Shown here: positions 1 through 13,042 of the stretch, in pieces
Layout of the letters: every line of letters starts with the position of its first letter
How positions within the stretch are numbered: position 1 is the stretch's first letter
DNA from: Volvariella volvacea V23
Taxonomy: Eukaryota; Basidiomycota; Agaricomycetes; Agaricales; Pluteaceae
DNA length: 64,000 nucleotides
Reading direction: 5' to 3'
Assembly: GCA_000349905.1 (NCBI GenBank)
Contig: KB722754.1
Location: forward strand, 353,883-417,882
Program-made: the position numbers and the translations under genes
Notes under the pieces: generated by a model
Databases searched by the model: none
The model's input: the letters and a program-made list of their open reading frames with translations, nothing else
What the model was told of the DNA's origin: nothing

Positions 1-1342
1 GAAGGGCGAAAGCGTGTTTGCAAGCTGAAGGCGGAGGAGGGAGAGGGAGGAGGTGTGGTGTGATGGTGTTGTTGGTATAGTCACTAGGTGTGGTGACTTT
101 AGGCTTGGATGATGTGTGTTTGTATGATTTGTTTGAAGCCGGTATGGAGACCAAAAAAAGGCAATCAAGTGTGGAGGTGGGAGGTATTGGGGGGAGGAAA
201 AAAAAAGAACGACAGCAACCGCGGGCTAAGGAGACCCTAGGGCGGATACAAAGGGTTTAGCGGGGTGGAGGGTGGGATGGACAGTGACAACGCAGTCGGA
301 GAAGATTTCAAGTGCGGATTGGGCGGCCAAGGAATCAAGGCAGGAGGGGTTTGAGTGGAGGATTTGGACGACCAGCAACGACTTTCAGCACGCCTCGTCT
401 CTCGTCCTCACTTTTGCTTATGTGTACCCTTTGATTGGCGTTGTGTTCGCGTTGCTAGCAACACCTGATGCGCGCGCTATCTACACAAAGAACTCTCACC
501 GTTCTTCTGGTCCAACGACGCTACGTTTCGCGCGTCCGAGTCGAGGCACTTTATATTCAACGCGATGGGTCTCGTCGCCGACGATAGATTTTACCATAAC
601 CGGCAAACTTCGGAGAGACCGTGAGAACTTTCTCTCAATGGAGGAAAAAAATCGATACTGCGATCCTGATAGCCAATCAGGCCCGCACTGCCCTTGGTCC
701 CTTGCTAAGGAGGCATCGAATGAATTATCATATAAAAACTCGTGTGACATTCCTACAGAGCTGACAGAGCACGTAAAAGTACAGAATAGTGATATCGAAG
801 CAAATAGATAATACATAGCGACGAGAGGGCGAAAGCAGAGCTGAAGCAGTGCAAGTTCCGAGAATGGATGAGTCAGGCAAGGAGAAAAGGGGAGGGGTAA
901 AGAAAAATCTATCGAAAATCAGCATCGGAAAACGAACGTCGAAGGAAAATATGAAAAGAGTTGCATGATCATCGGGGTCGTATCTCTGTGTGAAGCGCTC
1001 ATGAATTTCGTTATCTTCTCAGCTTCGTGATCGCGAATGGAACCAAACAAAGGCGCAACCAAGGCGCAATTGCAATTTTGCTAAAAACGGGCTCTTCATC
1101 CAAGAGGGTCCTAGGGGCGCACGATTGGAGCTGTGGCATTTTGATCTGAATGGAGGTATTGTAGTGCGGGAAGTAACGGGCAAATCCGGTTGTGTTGACA
1201 GGATGTTATGAAGGGCGGAACAGCAATAGTGGACAACATAATGCCAGCATAGCATCTCGAAACAGCAGTCGTAGACAATGAACCGCCAGCTCATCCATGC
1301 TGTATGGTCACGAACGCCACTGTCACTGTCGCACATATCCAG
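1..1342. other. Intergenic region, left edge
   Basis: I see no supported coding sequence. The two longest frames (272-811 plus and 496-816 minus) overlap on opposite strands, lack domain-like sequence and have no matching splice sites. The left third probably belongs to the promoter of a leftward gene. The right part is the 3' flank of the PH-domain gene. Confidence 0.5.
549..555 (-). promoter_or_regulatory. TATA-like box, leftward
   Basis: A TATAAAG motif reads on the minus strand. Downstream of it on that strand (toward position 1) the sequence becomes pyrimidine-rich, as around fungal transcription starts. This suggests the promoter and 5' leader of a gene lying mostly left of the window. 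It is inference: no coding exon of that gene is visible here. Confidence 0.3.
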
Positions 1343-4300
1343 CTATGACAGGCCGGGTTGAGTATTTTGAGCACCAGGAGTGCTATTATTGTTGCCAGAA
1401 GCTGTTAAGGTCGGTTGATTAGTACGGGGTCGTCTTCTTCTCCGCCTGTCCAATTCAAAACGCAAATAAAGTTAACATCCGTAGTCAGCCTATCAATCTA
1501 TCAACTCTGGACCACTGATGCACTCACCGAGGATATGGTGCGACTTTAGGCATCAATCTTTCATCCAAATCTAACGCGATGTTAGTTGCAGAGTGCAAAG
1601 CCTTTAATGAAAAAATGCATCAGTAACCAATTTATCCTGACCGGATGAGAATCCAACCTCAATCCATTTCACAACCTCAGCCTCATCTTTAACTTGCAAC
1701 AAAAACTGTTCACCCTCCAACCTCAACCTGATTACGTTTTTCCTCTTGTAGTAATCGCTCGCCAGCCCGCTCTCCGCATTCTGCATTGTATACGTTCTCA
1801 AATGATCCTTAGGATCTTCGGGAATATATTTCCCATCCTCCGTGCAACCCAGCTCCCATGTATTCCCACTTGCGCTACTAGCAGTGGTGGCAGTCGTTCC
1901 CGAGCGCGCTCGGTGATGGGGTTGGTGATGAAGGCTCTGACCTTGCCTCGATACTTGTGGGACCATAACGGTACTAGTAGCCGTAGCAATTTGAGCCAAC
2001 GTAGAGATCGATCCTGATCTTCCATTTCTTGAACCATGTTCATACATAGGCGATTGCGAATTCGTAACCCCTCTCGATGAGGATGGTCTTGAGGGAGCAG
2101 GCGAAGTCGCGGGTGTTGAGGCTTGCACAGACACGAATGACGATGAAGTCGAAGAAGAAAGTCTTGTCGAAGTTGACGTGGATGGTGGGGATGAGGACAT
2201 ATGAGAGGCTGGATTCGATGTCGCTGATGATGAAACAACAGGCGGAGGCTGAAGAAGAGCCTGAGAGATATTCGTCGAGCTCATTGAAGCCATCCCCATC
2301 GCGTGTATTCCAGAACTTGATCCAGGAGGCGTGAGGAGGTTCGTACTCGATCCACGAGCATGGCTGTTCCCGACAAAATTCTGATCGAGTAACCCTTGTC
2401 TCGAAGCGGGCCGCGAGTTATTCCTCGAACTCGGAGAAGATAAACTCAAGTCCAAGCTTGAAGACGCGAATGAAGGTCTGGGGACACTGAGCGATGATCT
2501 TGATTCGGAATAATTGTCAGAAAGCGACCCAGGACCTTCGCTTGCATGTCTTGAATGACTTCGAGGCTTAAGGATATTGGAGACAGCCTGACTAATCCTT
2601 GATTTCCTTACAGATGGGGTTGGACTCGACGCTGCATGCCTGGGCGGACTCAAAGTCTGAGACTGAGGTGGAGATGAAGGTCGCAAGGGGTATGAAAAGT
2701 TTGGAGGTGAGGTGGAGGTGACCAAGTCAACTTGGGACGCAGATTGAGTTACAATGTTGATCGTAGATCTCGAAAGCGCATTATTCCCATCGATAGGTCC
2801 TTGCGTTGAATAGGGATAATTGAAAGATTGATCAGGTCGAGGCGTAGGTGCTTGTATCTGGACTTGAGGTCGAACGGCGACAGGTTCAATAACTGGATGA
2901 GATATCATGATGAAGTCCCCATGATTGCCGCTGCCCTCTCGCACGATCGGGGAAGGATCGCTCGTCCAGGTATTTTCACCAATTGAGTCGCTGGGACCAG
3001 CACCCGAGTTAGCTCCAGCCCTAGTCACCATTGCATACTCCTGGGCAAGTTTTTCGATGGTCAACTCCTCCCTCCTAGCTTCCTGCTCCTGCGTTGATGC
3101 TGCACCTCCACCGGTCGTGGCCCCTGCATTCCCTTTACAGCTTCCCGATCCCAGATCCCTCACTCCAGCAATATTTTCCCACCACTCTTCCCAAGTTTTC
3201 AACCCCACAACGCCATGAGGACATTTATAAACCCTAAACATTGTCCCCTCAAGCACACAAACAACTCGTGTCCATCTCCGATCCTTCGCTATAACCCCCG
3301 GTTTTGTGAATTCCAATTTGCGGTTGAGTATGGCCTTGAGGAAGATGGCATTTGTGTAAGGAGGGAGTTGTTCGTTGCCTTCATCTTCTCTTGGACGGAT
3401 AGGAACAAGCCTTGCGGTCGAGTGTGCATGGTGGAGAATGGCAGCATCAGGATTTGAATCCTGAGCATGTGATGAGCCTCCAAGCGTAGAGTATGGCGAT
3501 AAAAACCCAGATGAATGGGAAGTTGGTGGAATATGGCGTTGGGAGATGAAGAAAGAGGGGTAAGGCGGTGGTTCTGCACTTGTCGAATAATAGTTTGGCA
3601 TCGAACGACGACGACGAAGAGGATGAGATTCCATTGCCTTGTCGTAGGGTGGTGCAGCACTCATCCGCTTGGCTGCTGTTGCAGCATCCGCAGATACAGC
3701 AGCACTGCCTTCCTCGGTCGCGCCATGGTCCTTCTTAAGCTCTTGAACGTCTTGCCCACCCCGCTCATCTTTGTCATCTAGCTTCTCATCGTCTCCCAAT
3801 TTCTGAAGTCCTTCGAGTCCAAAATGGATAGCAGCTATAGTATCCCGAAGATTCTCCGTCATTGCTTTCTCATCCAACTTCAGCGGAGCCGTTTCATCTA
3901 TTACATCTCCACTCGCTTCTCTGACTCGGCTCAACTCGGGCTCTCCTGTAGGGCGCATTCTTGATATTCTCCTGCTCGACCTCCTCAAAGTGGTCCCGTC
4001 GTGACTCGAATTGCCATCACCCGACCCTAAAGCAATGGGACTTATACCGCCCGTGTTATCAACACCACCTCTTGATATGACCGTTGATCTCCTCTTCAAT
4101 TTCTCCTCCTCTGCCGCCTGGAGTTTAGCTTCTTCCTCCTTCTTGGCCATCATGACTTCCACACTCCTCAAATCGATTGTACTCTTCGACATATGCCTGT
4201 ATAAGCTCCCCGGTCGTGCAGGATGAGCAGTTGTTCCAGCCGTTCCCGCTACTGCTATTCCACTTAATGCGATTCCAAGGCCAGTACTATCGGGGCGACG

Positions 4301-7248
4301 AGTTGTTGCATTTATAGGAGTTGCAATAAAAGATGTTCGATCCCCGACCCCACCGGTACCGACTACCGTAGAAAGACGGAAAGATTGAGATAGACGATTA
4401 GAGGCAGAAACACCATAGCTTCCTTGGCCTGATTTGGGTGTTTGAGTGCTAGGGGGCGTCGATGAGGTATATGCGCTTGATTTGGTGCTTGTATCTATCC
4501 TTGTTACACCGTAATTTGATGCTGTGGTGGGAGCATTCGAAAAATTGGGGAATCGAGGCATGTTAGCTGCTCTAGGTGTGTCTTCGGATAGACTGGCTCG
4601 AGAGAGGAATTGGGATTGTAGGATATCGCCTTGGGCGGGGAAGTGTTCCCTCGCTTTTCCTTTTCCTTTAGGATCAGAGACCTGGCTTGCACTCGGGATC
4701 GTGAGGGATGGTAGGTCGATTCGAAAATTGTCGCCTAGCGATGCAACTGATGAGATAATGCAAATATAGAGAGAAATGGGAAAGACAAACCTGGTCGTAA
4801 GGAACTTGATGTTAGTCCCATCGGGCTAGCACCAGAATGGGAGGTCGAGGGTATAGCTATGGATGCAGCCCGGGTAGTGGTTGAATCCAAAGCGTGCGTG
4901 CCCCATGCCCTAGAATCACTATATGATTCATTTAATAAAGAATCATGTTCCCATGTCGCAGTATGATAAGACGAGGCGGACGATACTGGGCGTGATGAGG
5001 AAGCAACAGCTCCTTGACCCGGATCCCTATCACCTCGACCCTGGTATACTCCCACTCCATATCCAAACTGAATGCCAGACGAACCCAGTGGACTCGGGCC
5101 CTGCATTACACCCGACCGGCGGACGTCATTGACATTACCATCAATGAACCCATGACCATGGCTAGAATGACTAGGCCAGGCTGTAGAATTCATTGATGTT
5201 ATGGTTGCTGATGAGCCTTGACGTCCCTCCTGCCCTCCTCCAGCTCCTGGACTGTCATCTTCAGCTGTTCTAACGAGACTTATTGTACTTCTTCCCATAT
5301 CACCTGCACCTAAACCAGCTTCAGAACTAAGACTCGTGTCTACCCCTGGTTCCACTTCATCTTCATCATCTTCATCCTGCATAATTGACTGCGATTGTGG
5401 GTCGTTGTCAACCGTCGACTCCCCTTGACCTGTCGCATCCCAGCTAATACTTGGGTTATGAGCCATGCTTCCTCTGCAAGACAACTGTGGCAGAGTCTTC
5501 ATCATCATTGCACTGTTCCTCCTGTTCTCTTCGAGTTGCTGACGCTCATTCCTCCCATCGACCCGCGAGGAACTGCCATCCACACTCGACCTAACTGACA
5601 CTTCAGTTCCAGTCCTCCTTCCCAGTGAAGTAGTAACATCTGCAGTGAATGAATCCGAAACGGGTGTAATATCAGGCAGTCGAGGCAGTCTGAACGTGGG
5701 GGGTGGTGTGCCGTTCATCGTGATGATGGGAGTAAGCTTCATGAGTCCACTTTCCGTCCTGCTAAACCTTGGATTATTATCAATGGGATGCGGTGTAGAC
5801 TTTGGTCTCCGTGATTGAATTTGGGTATATGCGCGTTGAACAGTTGGCATTGTGGAAGAAGCAGCGTCAAGATCCGCGTCAATTACAGCAGGTATCGTGT
5901 TTCTTCGCGTTGGGCCGAATGGAGCAGCGGTAGACCGAGAAGACGTGGTTGCAACTGGAGTCGTGGGCGTGGCTGACGTGGAAGCTGCCAGCACTAACGA
6001 CGATTTGGATTTTGAAGATCTCAGCGGGTGTTTCAAGGTCGTGGAGCTATCTACACTAACGGGTGAGCTAGAGCTTGCTGCCGATAAAGAATTGGAAGGA
6101 ATGTCGTTCAATAACGAAGGTGAAGAACAGTTCCGCTGGTGAAGTTGATTTTGGTACTGTGATAGTTCGTGCCGTTGATGACGTTGGTCAGGATCAAAGA
6201 ACGGTTGATCGGTAGACACTTCTAGCGCCAGCGGGCCGGGGACGATTGGCCTTGTCGCTGGTGATTGGGTTCTAGCAGCAGCCAACTGCAAACCACGACG
6301 AAGGGGTGGTACTGGTGGTGGTGATGGAGAAGATGACGTAGGCAGAGGTGGTGGTTCTTCAATGCTAGGGCGATTCTCGCGTGGCCTTGACGAAATAGAG
6401 GCGGGATCAACCAAGCGAGTCTTAGAAAGCTTATGAGAGAGGGCATGGGCTAGTCGGCTAACCGACCGGGCTGTACTGGTACTTAAAGTACGGGCTCGAC
6501 CACTCGGCGTGGCTGCTGCGGCAGGTGATGACCCTGTCGATTGCCCGGACTGGAGTGGCGGTGTTGGGACGGAAGGGGTAGTGGATAACTTCGGTGTGGG
6601 TTGTGGCTCAGACAAAATTGGGTGGATTGTAGGAAGCTCTGAAGGTGGTAAGGACATAGGAAGCCCAGTGATGACATTGCTGTTAGAAGTGCTGGTATCT
6701 GAAGCATTACTTTCCCCCATATGAGCCATGTAGTCTCCTGGTACCGGAGTTGGTAAGGCAGGAAGGCCATCCAAACTAGCGCCTCGCGTGTTCACTTGAA
6801 ACGATAGTGTAGTTGGGCCTGAAGGCGGTGGTACGGGGTCCGAAGATTGCCTAAATTCACTTCGTGTTGGCGACTTCTTGGCAATGAGAGTCGATGCAGA
6901 GTCTTCGAAGATGTCACGATTATGGTTTGGCAATTGGAGTATGGGCTGGGACATGTAGGGTTTTGCCGTAACATCCAGTGAGCCGCTATGTCGAGAGTAT
7001 GGGCCAATGGCTTCCCCTTCGCTTCGTGTCGTCCGACCAGCAAGACGTATCATACCCTTGAAGTTGGAGACCCTCTGCATGAACCTGCTTGCTTTCAACT
7101 GCGGGAAACCGACGGAAGCTTATGAGTTGCTGAAGCCCAAGCATTTCTTCCTCCCGCAACCCCGAAGACATTCGCCGAGAAAGTAGCTCACCTGAAAAGC
7201 CGAAGGTCGGTTCTGCACAGCAGACCCATTCTGCAGCGAATCGTCCAT
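1343..7248 (-). CDS. Large Ser/Pro-rich protein with split PH domain
   Basis: Likely a cortical or membrane-associated signalling scaffold; the exact role is unknown. I assemble five exons: 7248-7192, 7098-4791, 4734-1658, 1601-1528 and 1445-1343, giving 1,872 residues with every junction in frame. The first exon encodes MDDSLQNGSAVQNRPSAFQ. The next ~1,200 residues are low-complexity Ser/Pro/Thr with acidic patches. PH-type sequence comes in two blocks: residues ~1250-1320 (NRKLEF, RRWTRVVCVLEG, MFRVYK) and ~1745-1800 (VIRLRLEGEQFLLQ, EVVKWIE). A ~420-residue disordered insert separates them. The last two short exons complete the final helix (ALHSATNIALDLDER) and a basic tail with six arginines. 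Split PH proteins of this layout are common in fungi. The GT at 1657, the branch-like TTACTGAT and the AAAG at 1602 support the intron, which removes an apparent stop at 1604. Phosphoinositide binding is inferred from the domain. Confidence 0.82.
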
Positions 7249-10121
7249 CACTTAGCGCACGGTGACCACAGGCAAAGGGCTCCAGCCAGCGTCGGGAGAT
7301 AGGGGAGAATAGGGCGGTGTAGGACGAAGAGTTGTGAGCCGAGCTCGATTGTTGGACAGCACACGCCGAGAACACCACCCAATGCCGCTTTCACAAGTGT
7401 GATGATTTGGGAAGGGCCCCGAAAGAAGCGTGCCGCTTGCTGTCTGTCAAATTTTGGCGATATTTCGACAACGATGCAGAAGTCCGGGCGTGAATTAAAT
7501 GAACGTGGTCATTGCGGGAAAGAATGAAGAGGAGGGAGCCAGGGACGAGGCAGATGTCGTGCGAGTATGTAATGGCAAACATTTGGGACTCCTCTACCAT
7601 GCGACAAGCACCCGGCAGACCAACTTTGATCGTCTCTGCATTGCTGCTACTATCTTATCGTCTGCAACATCCTCGACGCAAAAGACGTGATTGTCTTGGG
7701 TTTGGTATCGACGATCCCTCAATCAGCAGCGAGTGGACAGGTACAGCCTGACGAAAGGGTTGACGTGCTGTAAAGTACCAGCTCTATCCAGCCTTCCATA
7801 TTCATTCAATATTAGTGCAATTAATGGTCATTAAGTGGGTAACTTGACCGTACATATGCAAGGAATACTGGATATTAATTAAAGAACACCCACAGGACGT
7901 CTGTGGATCTGCTGCGAAGTTCACTGGAGCTTCTCGCCTCAGTGCTTCGATATTCTTCTAAGCACCGCGTGGGTTACTCCCACTGGGCCACCGTGACCAC
8001 TCTTGTCATCGTCGACTTTCTTCGGGTCTGGCAAGCCAACTAGAGGCAGAAGCGAGGCAAAGACTAGCGTTGATAGCACGACATTCTTGCCCTATAAGCT
8101 TGTGAGTGCTCCATCACGTTATGTTGTTGCGAACTAGATTGATAAAACTGTAAAAAAAGACCATAATATATTCTCGTCATATCGAATTACGTGGGCATGA
8201 TTTCAAGCATTCGAGTTGCTGCCGCAGAACCTGGATCAAGAATCCGTGCACTATAGCTCTAATATGCCCCCAAAAGCACCCTATTAATGATATGCTAGTC
8301 GTGGTGGTAACGAAGAATGCACCCGTCATAGCGACCACTTCTATATGGAGTACAAGGCTAAATACTGCGAACAAGGGCGTGAATCTATATGCACATCTAT
8401 GGGAAACTCCAGGTCCGTCAACATCCAGTGCCAGTGGGGTCCAAGTAGTTGTGGTTCGGGAGCCTTAGGCTCGAGCTCCCTACCCCAAGGAGGCCTGTTT
8501 AGGGCTCAGAGACGGGCGGCCATGCTGGTATTGCGATCGGCCAATACCGCGATATAATTACTTCTTCCCAGCTATCTACAGGTACGTTCAGTCACTTCCA
8601 TGTTACCGCCCGCTAGCTCTATTCACTCTTCGACCTCATCTGTCTCAATGTTGCAATTACATGGATAAACGCCTAATCCGCCACGTTGGAGACTTGAGGA
8701 GGCTCATCGTCGACGATTCAGTCTGCACAGTGAAACACTACCGTAGCACCCCGGTATCGTAGAGAAGTTAGTTCATTGGCATCCTGTCACCCAGTTTTGC
8801 CGGAGATTTTATCCATCGCTCCAAAGGCCATTTTTGCATATCAACGCTTGATCTCCACCTGCAAACCAATTTGCCGGAAATTACGATGGACAGTATGCAT
8901 CAAATTTGTCCTTCCTTCAGCTGGCTTAGATCCTAGCGTATATCTTTTGCTTTGGTATCAGCGTCATGCTGCAGGAGTGGAGATTGTCAAATCCTCGGAA
9001 GGGCAGAATCACCTCTACTGGTATCGCCTACACTACTACCTCCTACTATCATGCCCAAGTTGCACGAGCTGTGGATATTATATTCAAGAGATTAATGGTA
9101 CCATTTCCTCCCTCATTATATGCAACAGTAAGCAGCGTCGCCCTCAAAGGCGTTCCGGTTCCTGACTAATTGGGCTATTAAGCAGGTATCCTGCCATGGT
9201 CGGTTGTGGTAAAAACTTATTTAGACAGAATTCGTTGGCTTTTGCTGTGCAACTCGGGTTAATCGCCATTTTGGAAAGCTAACACTGCAATACCCTCTTA
9301 CGGATGATATCAATATCTTGGATAAGTTGTGCCAGTTGGATTCATAGCTGGACCACGTCTCAATCTAGTCCCGATGTCCGCATTGCGATGAAAGACGAGA
9401 GCGATCGGAACGTCTTAACGCTTATACCCAAACTCTCTGCTTTGGGCGTACACCCCGCTTTTTTTATTACCTGTCGAACTTCCACCCGGCGTCCTCGTAA
9501 CTTTGAATTCTCAACATGTGCCTCAATGGCATCTGTAGCTTTATCAACTCCCTCAATTGCCAGTGGCACGTCGCATAACCCAATACCAACCTCTTGACAG
9601 ATAATAAACAAGAAACGTTCACTATTTGTTGCCGTGAAGAGTTGTGCCGCTCCCGACGCGCTGGCACACGGACACATGTGAAAATGGTTGCAGTGAACAG
9701 TCTCGACGAGAGGGCAATATATTTCAAGCGAAAGGAATGGAGTCCATGGTACAAACCCCTGGCTTCATGGGCTGCCACCTCGGTCAGAGTAACTAAATAG
9801 CGCAGGTTGGAACCAGTTAGTCGGTCACTCAGCTTGGACTGCAAGAAATCTTTAATAAAGCCAGAGCACTAAGGATGTTGATCCTGCTCGCATGTACTAT
9901 TCAGAATTTCGGGAAACCACCAGTACGGGTACAGAAGTCCTCTGAATCCCAGAGAAAACCCTTTTCTCCGTAACCGAACCAGTCATGATGCTGAAGCCTA
10001 CTGTGATGTTTGGGCTGTACCGTTATACATTTATGCACCGTTGATCTCTGGTATTTCTGACGATAGAACTACACGGATGACGCCATTAAATACGTATAAT
10101 TCAGTCCATTGTCAGTGGAAC
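7249..10121. other. Intergenic, about 2.9 kb, no firm gene
   Basis: The left ~300 bp should hold the PH-gene promoter. The rest has only short frames without recognisable domains. The most protein-like is a minus-strand frame at 9360-9768, open upstream of its first ATG to a TGA, with text such as ERFLFIICQEVGIGLCDVPLAIEG. I could not connect it to splice partners. It may be a relic or an exon of an unrecognised gene. Confidence 0.4.
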
Positions 10122-10455
10122 CTAAAATGGTGTGTACATGACGCGGTCAATTAAAACAGCAAGAATAATGGACAACACGCCGAAAAGCGTCGACCACGGA
10201 GAAATACTGTGGAGATCACCACCTCCAAACTCTCCTGGCATAGTTGCAGGTGAGTTAGGAGTTGTGCTTGAAGTGGCTGGATCTAGGTGTTTGGCAAGGT
10301 ATCCATCACACTTGCATTTGATCAGAGGATACTTGTCCATTTCCTCGTCTATCATTGCGGTCATTCTAGCAACTGTCGATTCAGAGAAATCAATGATTTC
10401 TGGGTGTTTCCAATAATTATGTATCAGATTACATGCAAATAGGTGGAACTGTAAA
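10122..10455 (-). pseudogene. Possible 3' exon of a membrane or GPI-anchored protein
   Basis: A frame of about 110 codons ends at 10122 and is preceded by a good acceptor (ATTTACAG) at about 10455. It has no clear initiator ATG, so it reads like a terminal exon. The product has a charged first half with a CKC motif, then a Ser/Thr/Pro linker. It ends in a ~20-residue hydrophobic segment (STLFGVLSIILAVLI) near the C terminus, as in GPI-anchor signals or tail anchors. I found no convincing upstream exon at 10.5-10.9 kb. It may be a broken gene or a real exon with distant partners. Confidence 0.3.
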
Positions 10456-10460
10456 TGCAA

Positions 10461-11079
10461 GTTAGATACAACTTGGGACTTCCGGTCGATAGCGCAACTA
10501 GATGGTCATAGCAGTAGGATAGCAAGATCGGTGTCGTGGTCTCAGTGAAATGTGTAACAACTCTGGCCTATTGTAACGTGGGTTTCAGCGCGGCCGCACC
10601 GGCGTTTGCCGCTTCAACACAAACCATCTTTCCTCCTACTGTGGCCCAAGATGTACGAGGGCGACAATTATCAACGTGCACCAGTGTGGCTATTTTTATA
10701 GCAAGAACCTACATTTTACTTTGCGGTTGGATAATTTTTCAATTAAGGAAATCTAGTTGGGGTTCCCTCGGTGTGGTACTAGTCCCACCTCTTTCCTTCA
10801 CAGAACTAACCTTACTGTCTAGATGTGATTTGGGAAGTGAGCAAGCCGCAGTAACAAGAAAGAGGAAGGCCGATCACTAATGTGATCATTACACGCTTGG
10901 GGCTCCACACCCGCGTCGTAAGTGTCGAAGATGAGTCGAGACACCCAAAGTTTCAGTCTTGAGACCTTGATCTTTCTCAGGCTTCTTCGTTCATTCGTCT
11001 CTCCTTACCGGAAACCTCGACCCAACTTTGAAAACTAACAGCTACACGGCTTCTTGCATACTATCTAAGCATTCGTGTC
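10461..11079. other. Intergenic upstream of methyltransferase copy 1
   Basis: A plus-strand frame at 10536-10880 is hydrophobic in part but has no domain-like sequence and no matching splice sites. The region probably carries the promoter of the isoaspartate methyltransferase starting at 11080. Confidence 0.4.
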
Positions 11080-12209
11080 ATGCCAAAGATGTGGCGCTGC
11101 AGCGCAAATGCCAATGCCGAACTTGTCGCTAATCTATCGGCGGAAGGGTACTTTCGGTCTGAGAGAGTTGGAAAGGTGAACGCCCGTCGAAACGTATAGC
11201 GCTCACACACGCTAACTAGTTTATATATCAATTCTATATATCGAATTGGGACTTCGAATACATGCACTCACACTGGCAGGCACTGCTCAGCGTAGACCGT
11301 GCAAATTATGTTAAAAACAAGATATTTGCGTATGAAGATTATCCTCAGTTTCGTCTTTCCCCGTCATCGCCTGTTGCTTCTTTCCTCAATCAGATAATTG
11401 TATGTTTTAGATCCATTGACCATGGAGCAACTATTAGCGCACCACACATGGTAAGTCGTCACCCCATCTTCAGTACTGTCTTAGCTGACTAGCATACGTC
11501 TCTCTCCTATTCTTCAGCACGCATCCGCAACTGAATACCTACTACCCTACCTTCACCCTGGCGCAAGGGTGCTCGACGTTGGTAGTGGGTCCGGGTACCT
11601 AAGCGCCGTATTTCACCATCTCGTTTCGGGCACCGAGACTGCCCGCCCCACCACTGCTGTTGAAACAACGACATCAGGAGCTCAACCAAGGGAGAGAAGT
11701 GGGAAAGGCAGGGTGGTCGGAATTGAGCATATCCCTGAGTTGGTTACTTGGTCCAAGTTGAATTTGAGAGCGGATGGGCTGGGGGATGCTTTAGAGAGTG
11801 GGGCGATTGAGATAGTTGTTGGTGATGGCCGAAGAGGCAAGTAATATTTATCATGGCCTCCAAAGGGACATATTTAAATTGCTACCATGGTCGTATGTCT
11901 AGGGTATCCTCAACACGCACCATATGACGCGATTCACGTCGGAGCGTCGACACCGGAAACCCCAAGCGCGTTAATTGATCAATTAGCTTGTCCTGGGAGG
12001 ATCTTCATTCCCGTGGGGTCGGGGTACGATCAATATATCGAGTGTATTGATAAGGATGCGGAAGGGAACGTGTCGAGGAAGAGGATCATGGCTGTATCGG
12101 TAGGTCTTTGATGCTTATGGCGAGGGTACACTGGATTTGACTCACTATACGTGGGCTATAGTATGTTCCTCTCACGGATCCAGAGAAACAAGAAATACGC
12201 TCGATTTAA
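11080..12209 (+). CDS. PCMT: Protein-L-isoaspartate O-methyltransferase, copy 1
   Basis: A cytosolic repair enzyme that transfers a methyl group from S-adenosylmethionine to L-isoaspartyl residues of aged proteins. Six exons: 11080-11175, 11280-11347, 11411-11450, 11518-11836, 11903-12099 and 12162-12209; together 255 residues in one frame. Visible motifs are the N-terminal SxxxVGK-ALLSVDRANYV, the active-site block GATISAPHMHA, SAM motif I VLDVGSGSGYLSAV, DAIHVGAS, and the C-terminal YVPLTDPEKQ. Between motif I and VVGIEH it carries an extra ~20 Thr/Ser/Arg-rich residues that copy 2 (26413-27414) lacks. The fourth intron uses a GC donor (GCAAGT at 11837); no GT donor keeps the frame. A second ATG at 11089 could also be the start. 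The family assignment is firm. Confidence 0.9.
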
Positions 12210-13042
12210 AGATACTTCAACCCGATCATTGGTGTTTCTCGTGTCTTTGTAGCGTTATAGGTGTCATAGTATAGTCTTGAAAATCATCGCGAGTTGGCAC
12301 TTTCTCGACGGCGGTTCCTCGAAGTCTAACAGTGACCTTCAATCCCACGAATGCGCCAAAGGAAGGTGGCGTAAGAAGCCCATTACAGTAACGGAGGCAT
12401 TTAGGTGCCGGGCTAAAGGCTGAGGCTGTACTAATTATGATCACCTAAACCCAAAGAAGGATTGATATTCTTCTCCCACACATCCCCTAGCTTATACAAG
12501 AGTTACAGAGGTGCGGAAGGAGAGGAACATTCATCAGGATCCTCAGAAGTGGATGGGTATAAAAACAACCTGCCAGACGCTGAGAAGGACGTATCGACCG
12601 CGCGTTCTGAAAAACGACTTGGATGTTTGAAATACTATCCAGGGAGTGATGCTAGCCTTGCAAATACAGACGGCTACTTTCGCGAGCGGGGGTGTGCAGC
12701 AAGAGACTGCACGTCGCTCAGCACGTTCTGAATGCATTCTATTATTGGTATCTATTCCCATGCCCGCGAGTCTTGGGGTTATGCCATTCGTGTGAGCGCT
12801 GTGGTGTTTGCGTGGAACCCTTGGACTCAAAGCTTAAATCAAAATGTTTTGAGCCTGCAGGTGTTGACATTGGCCCCGCAGGACCATCTGCGCAGGATCC
12901 AGCCCCACGTAAATGAGTCAAGTACACAGGTGGTGGTGTGCGTTAAGCGACGTGAAACAGTTACTATGGCTGTAAAGCCTACACGTGCGGATGGAGAGCA
13001 GGCAACACAGCCACACAAGCCGTTTCTTTTCCTTATCTTGAG
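12210..13042. other. Intergenic, 3' flank of PCMT copy 1 and PI4P 5-kinase promoter
   Basis: Only short overlapping frames on both strands, none domain-like. The stretch before 13043 (TTTCTTTTCCTTATC) is pyrimidine-rich, as in fungal 5' leaders. Confidence 0.4.

Noticed and set aside
272..811. Plus-strand open frame of 179 codons
   Set aside because: No domain-like text, overlaps an opposite-strand frame, and its region looks like promoter or leader of a leftward gene.
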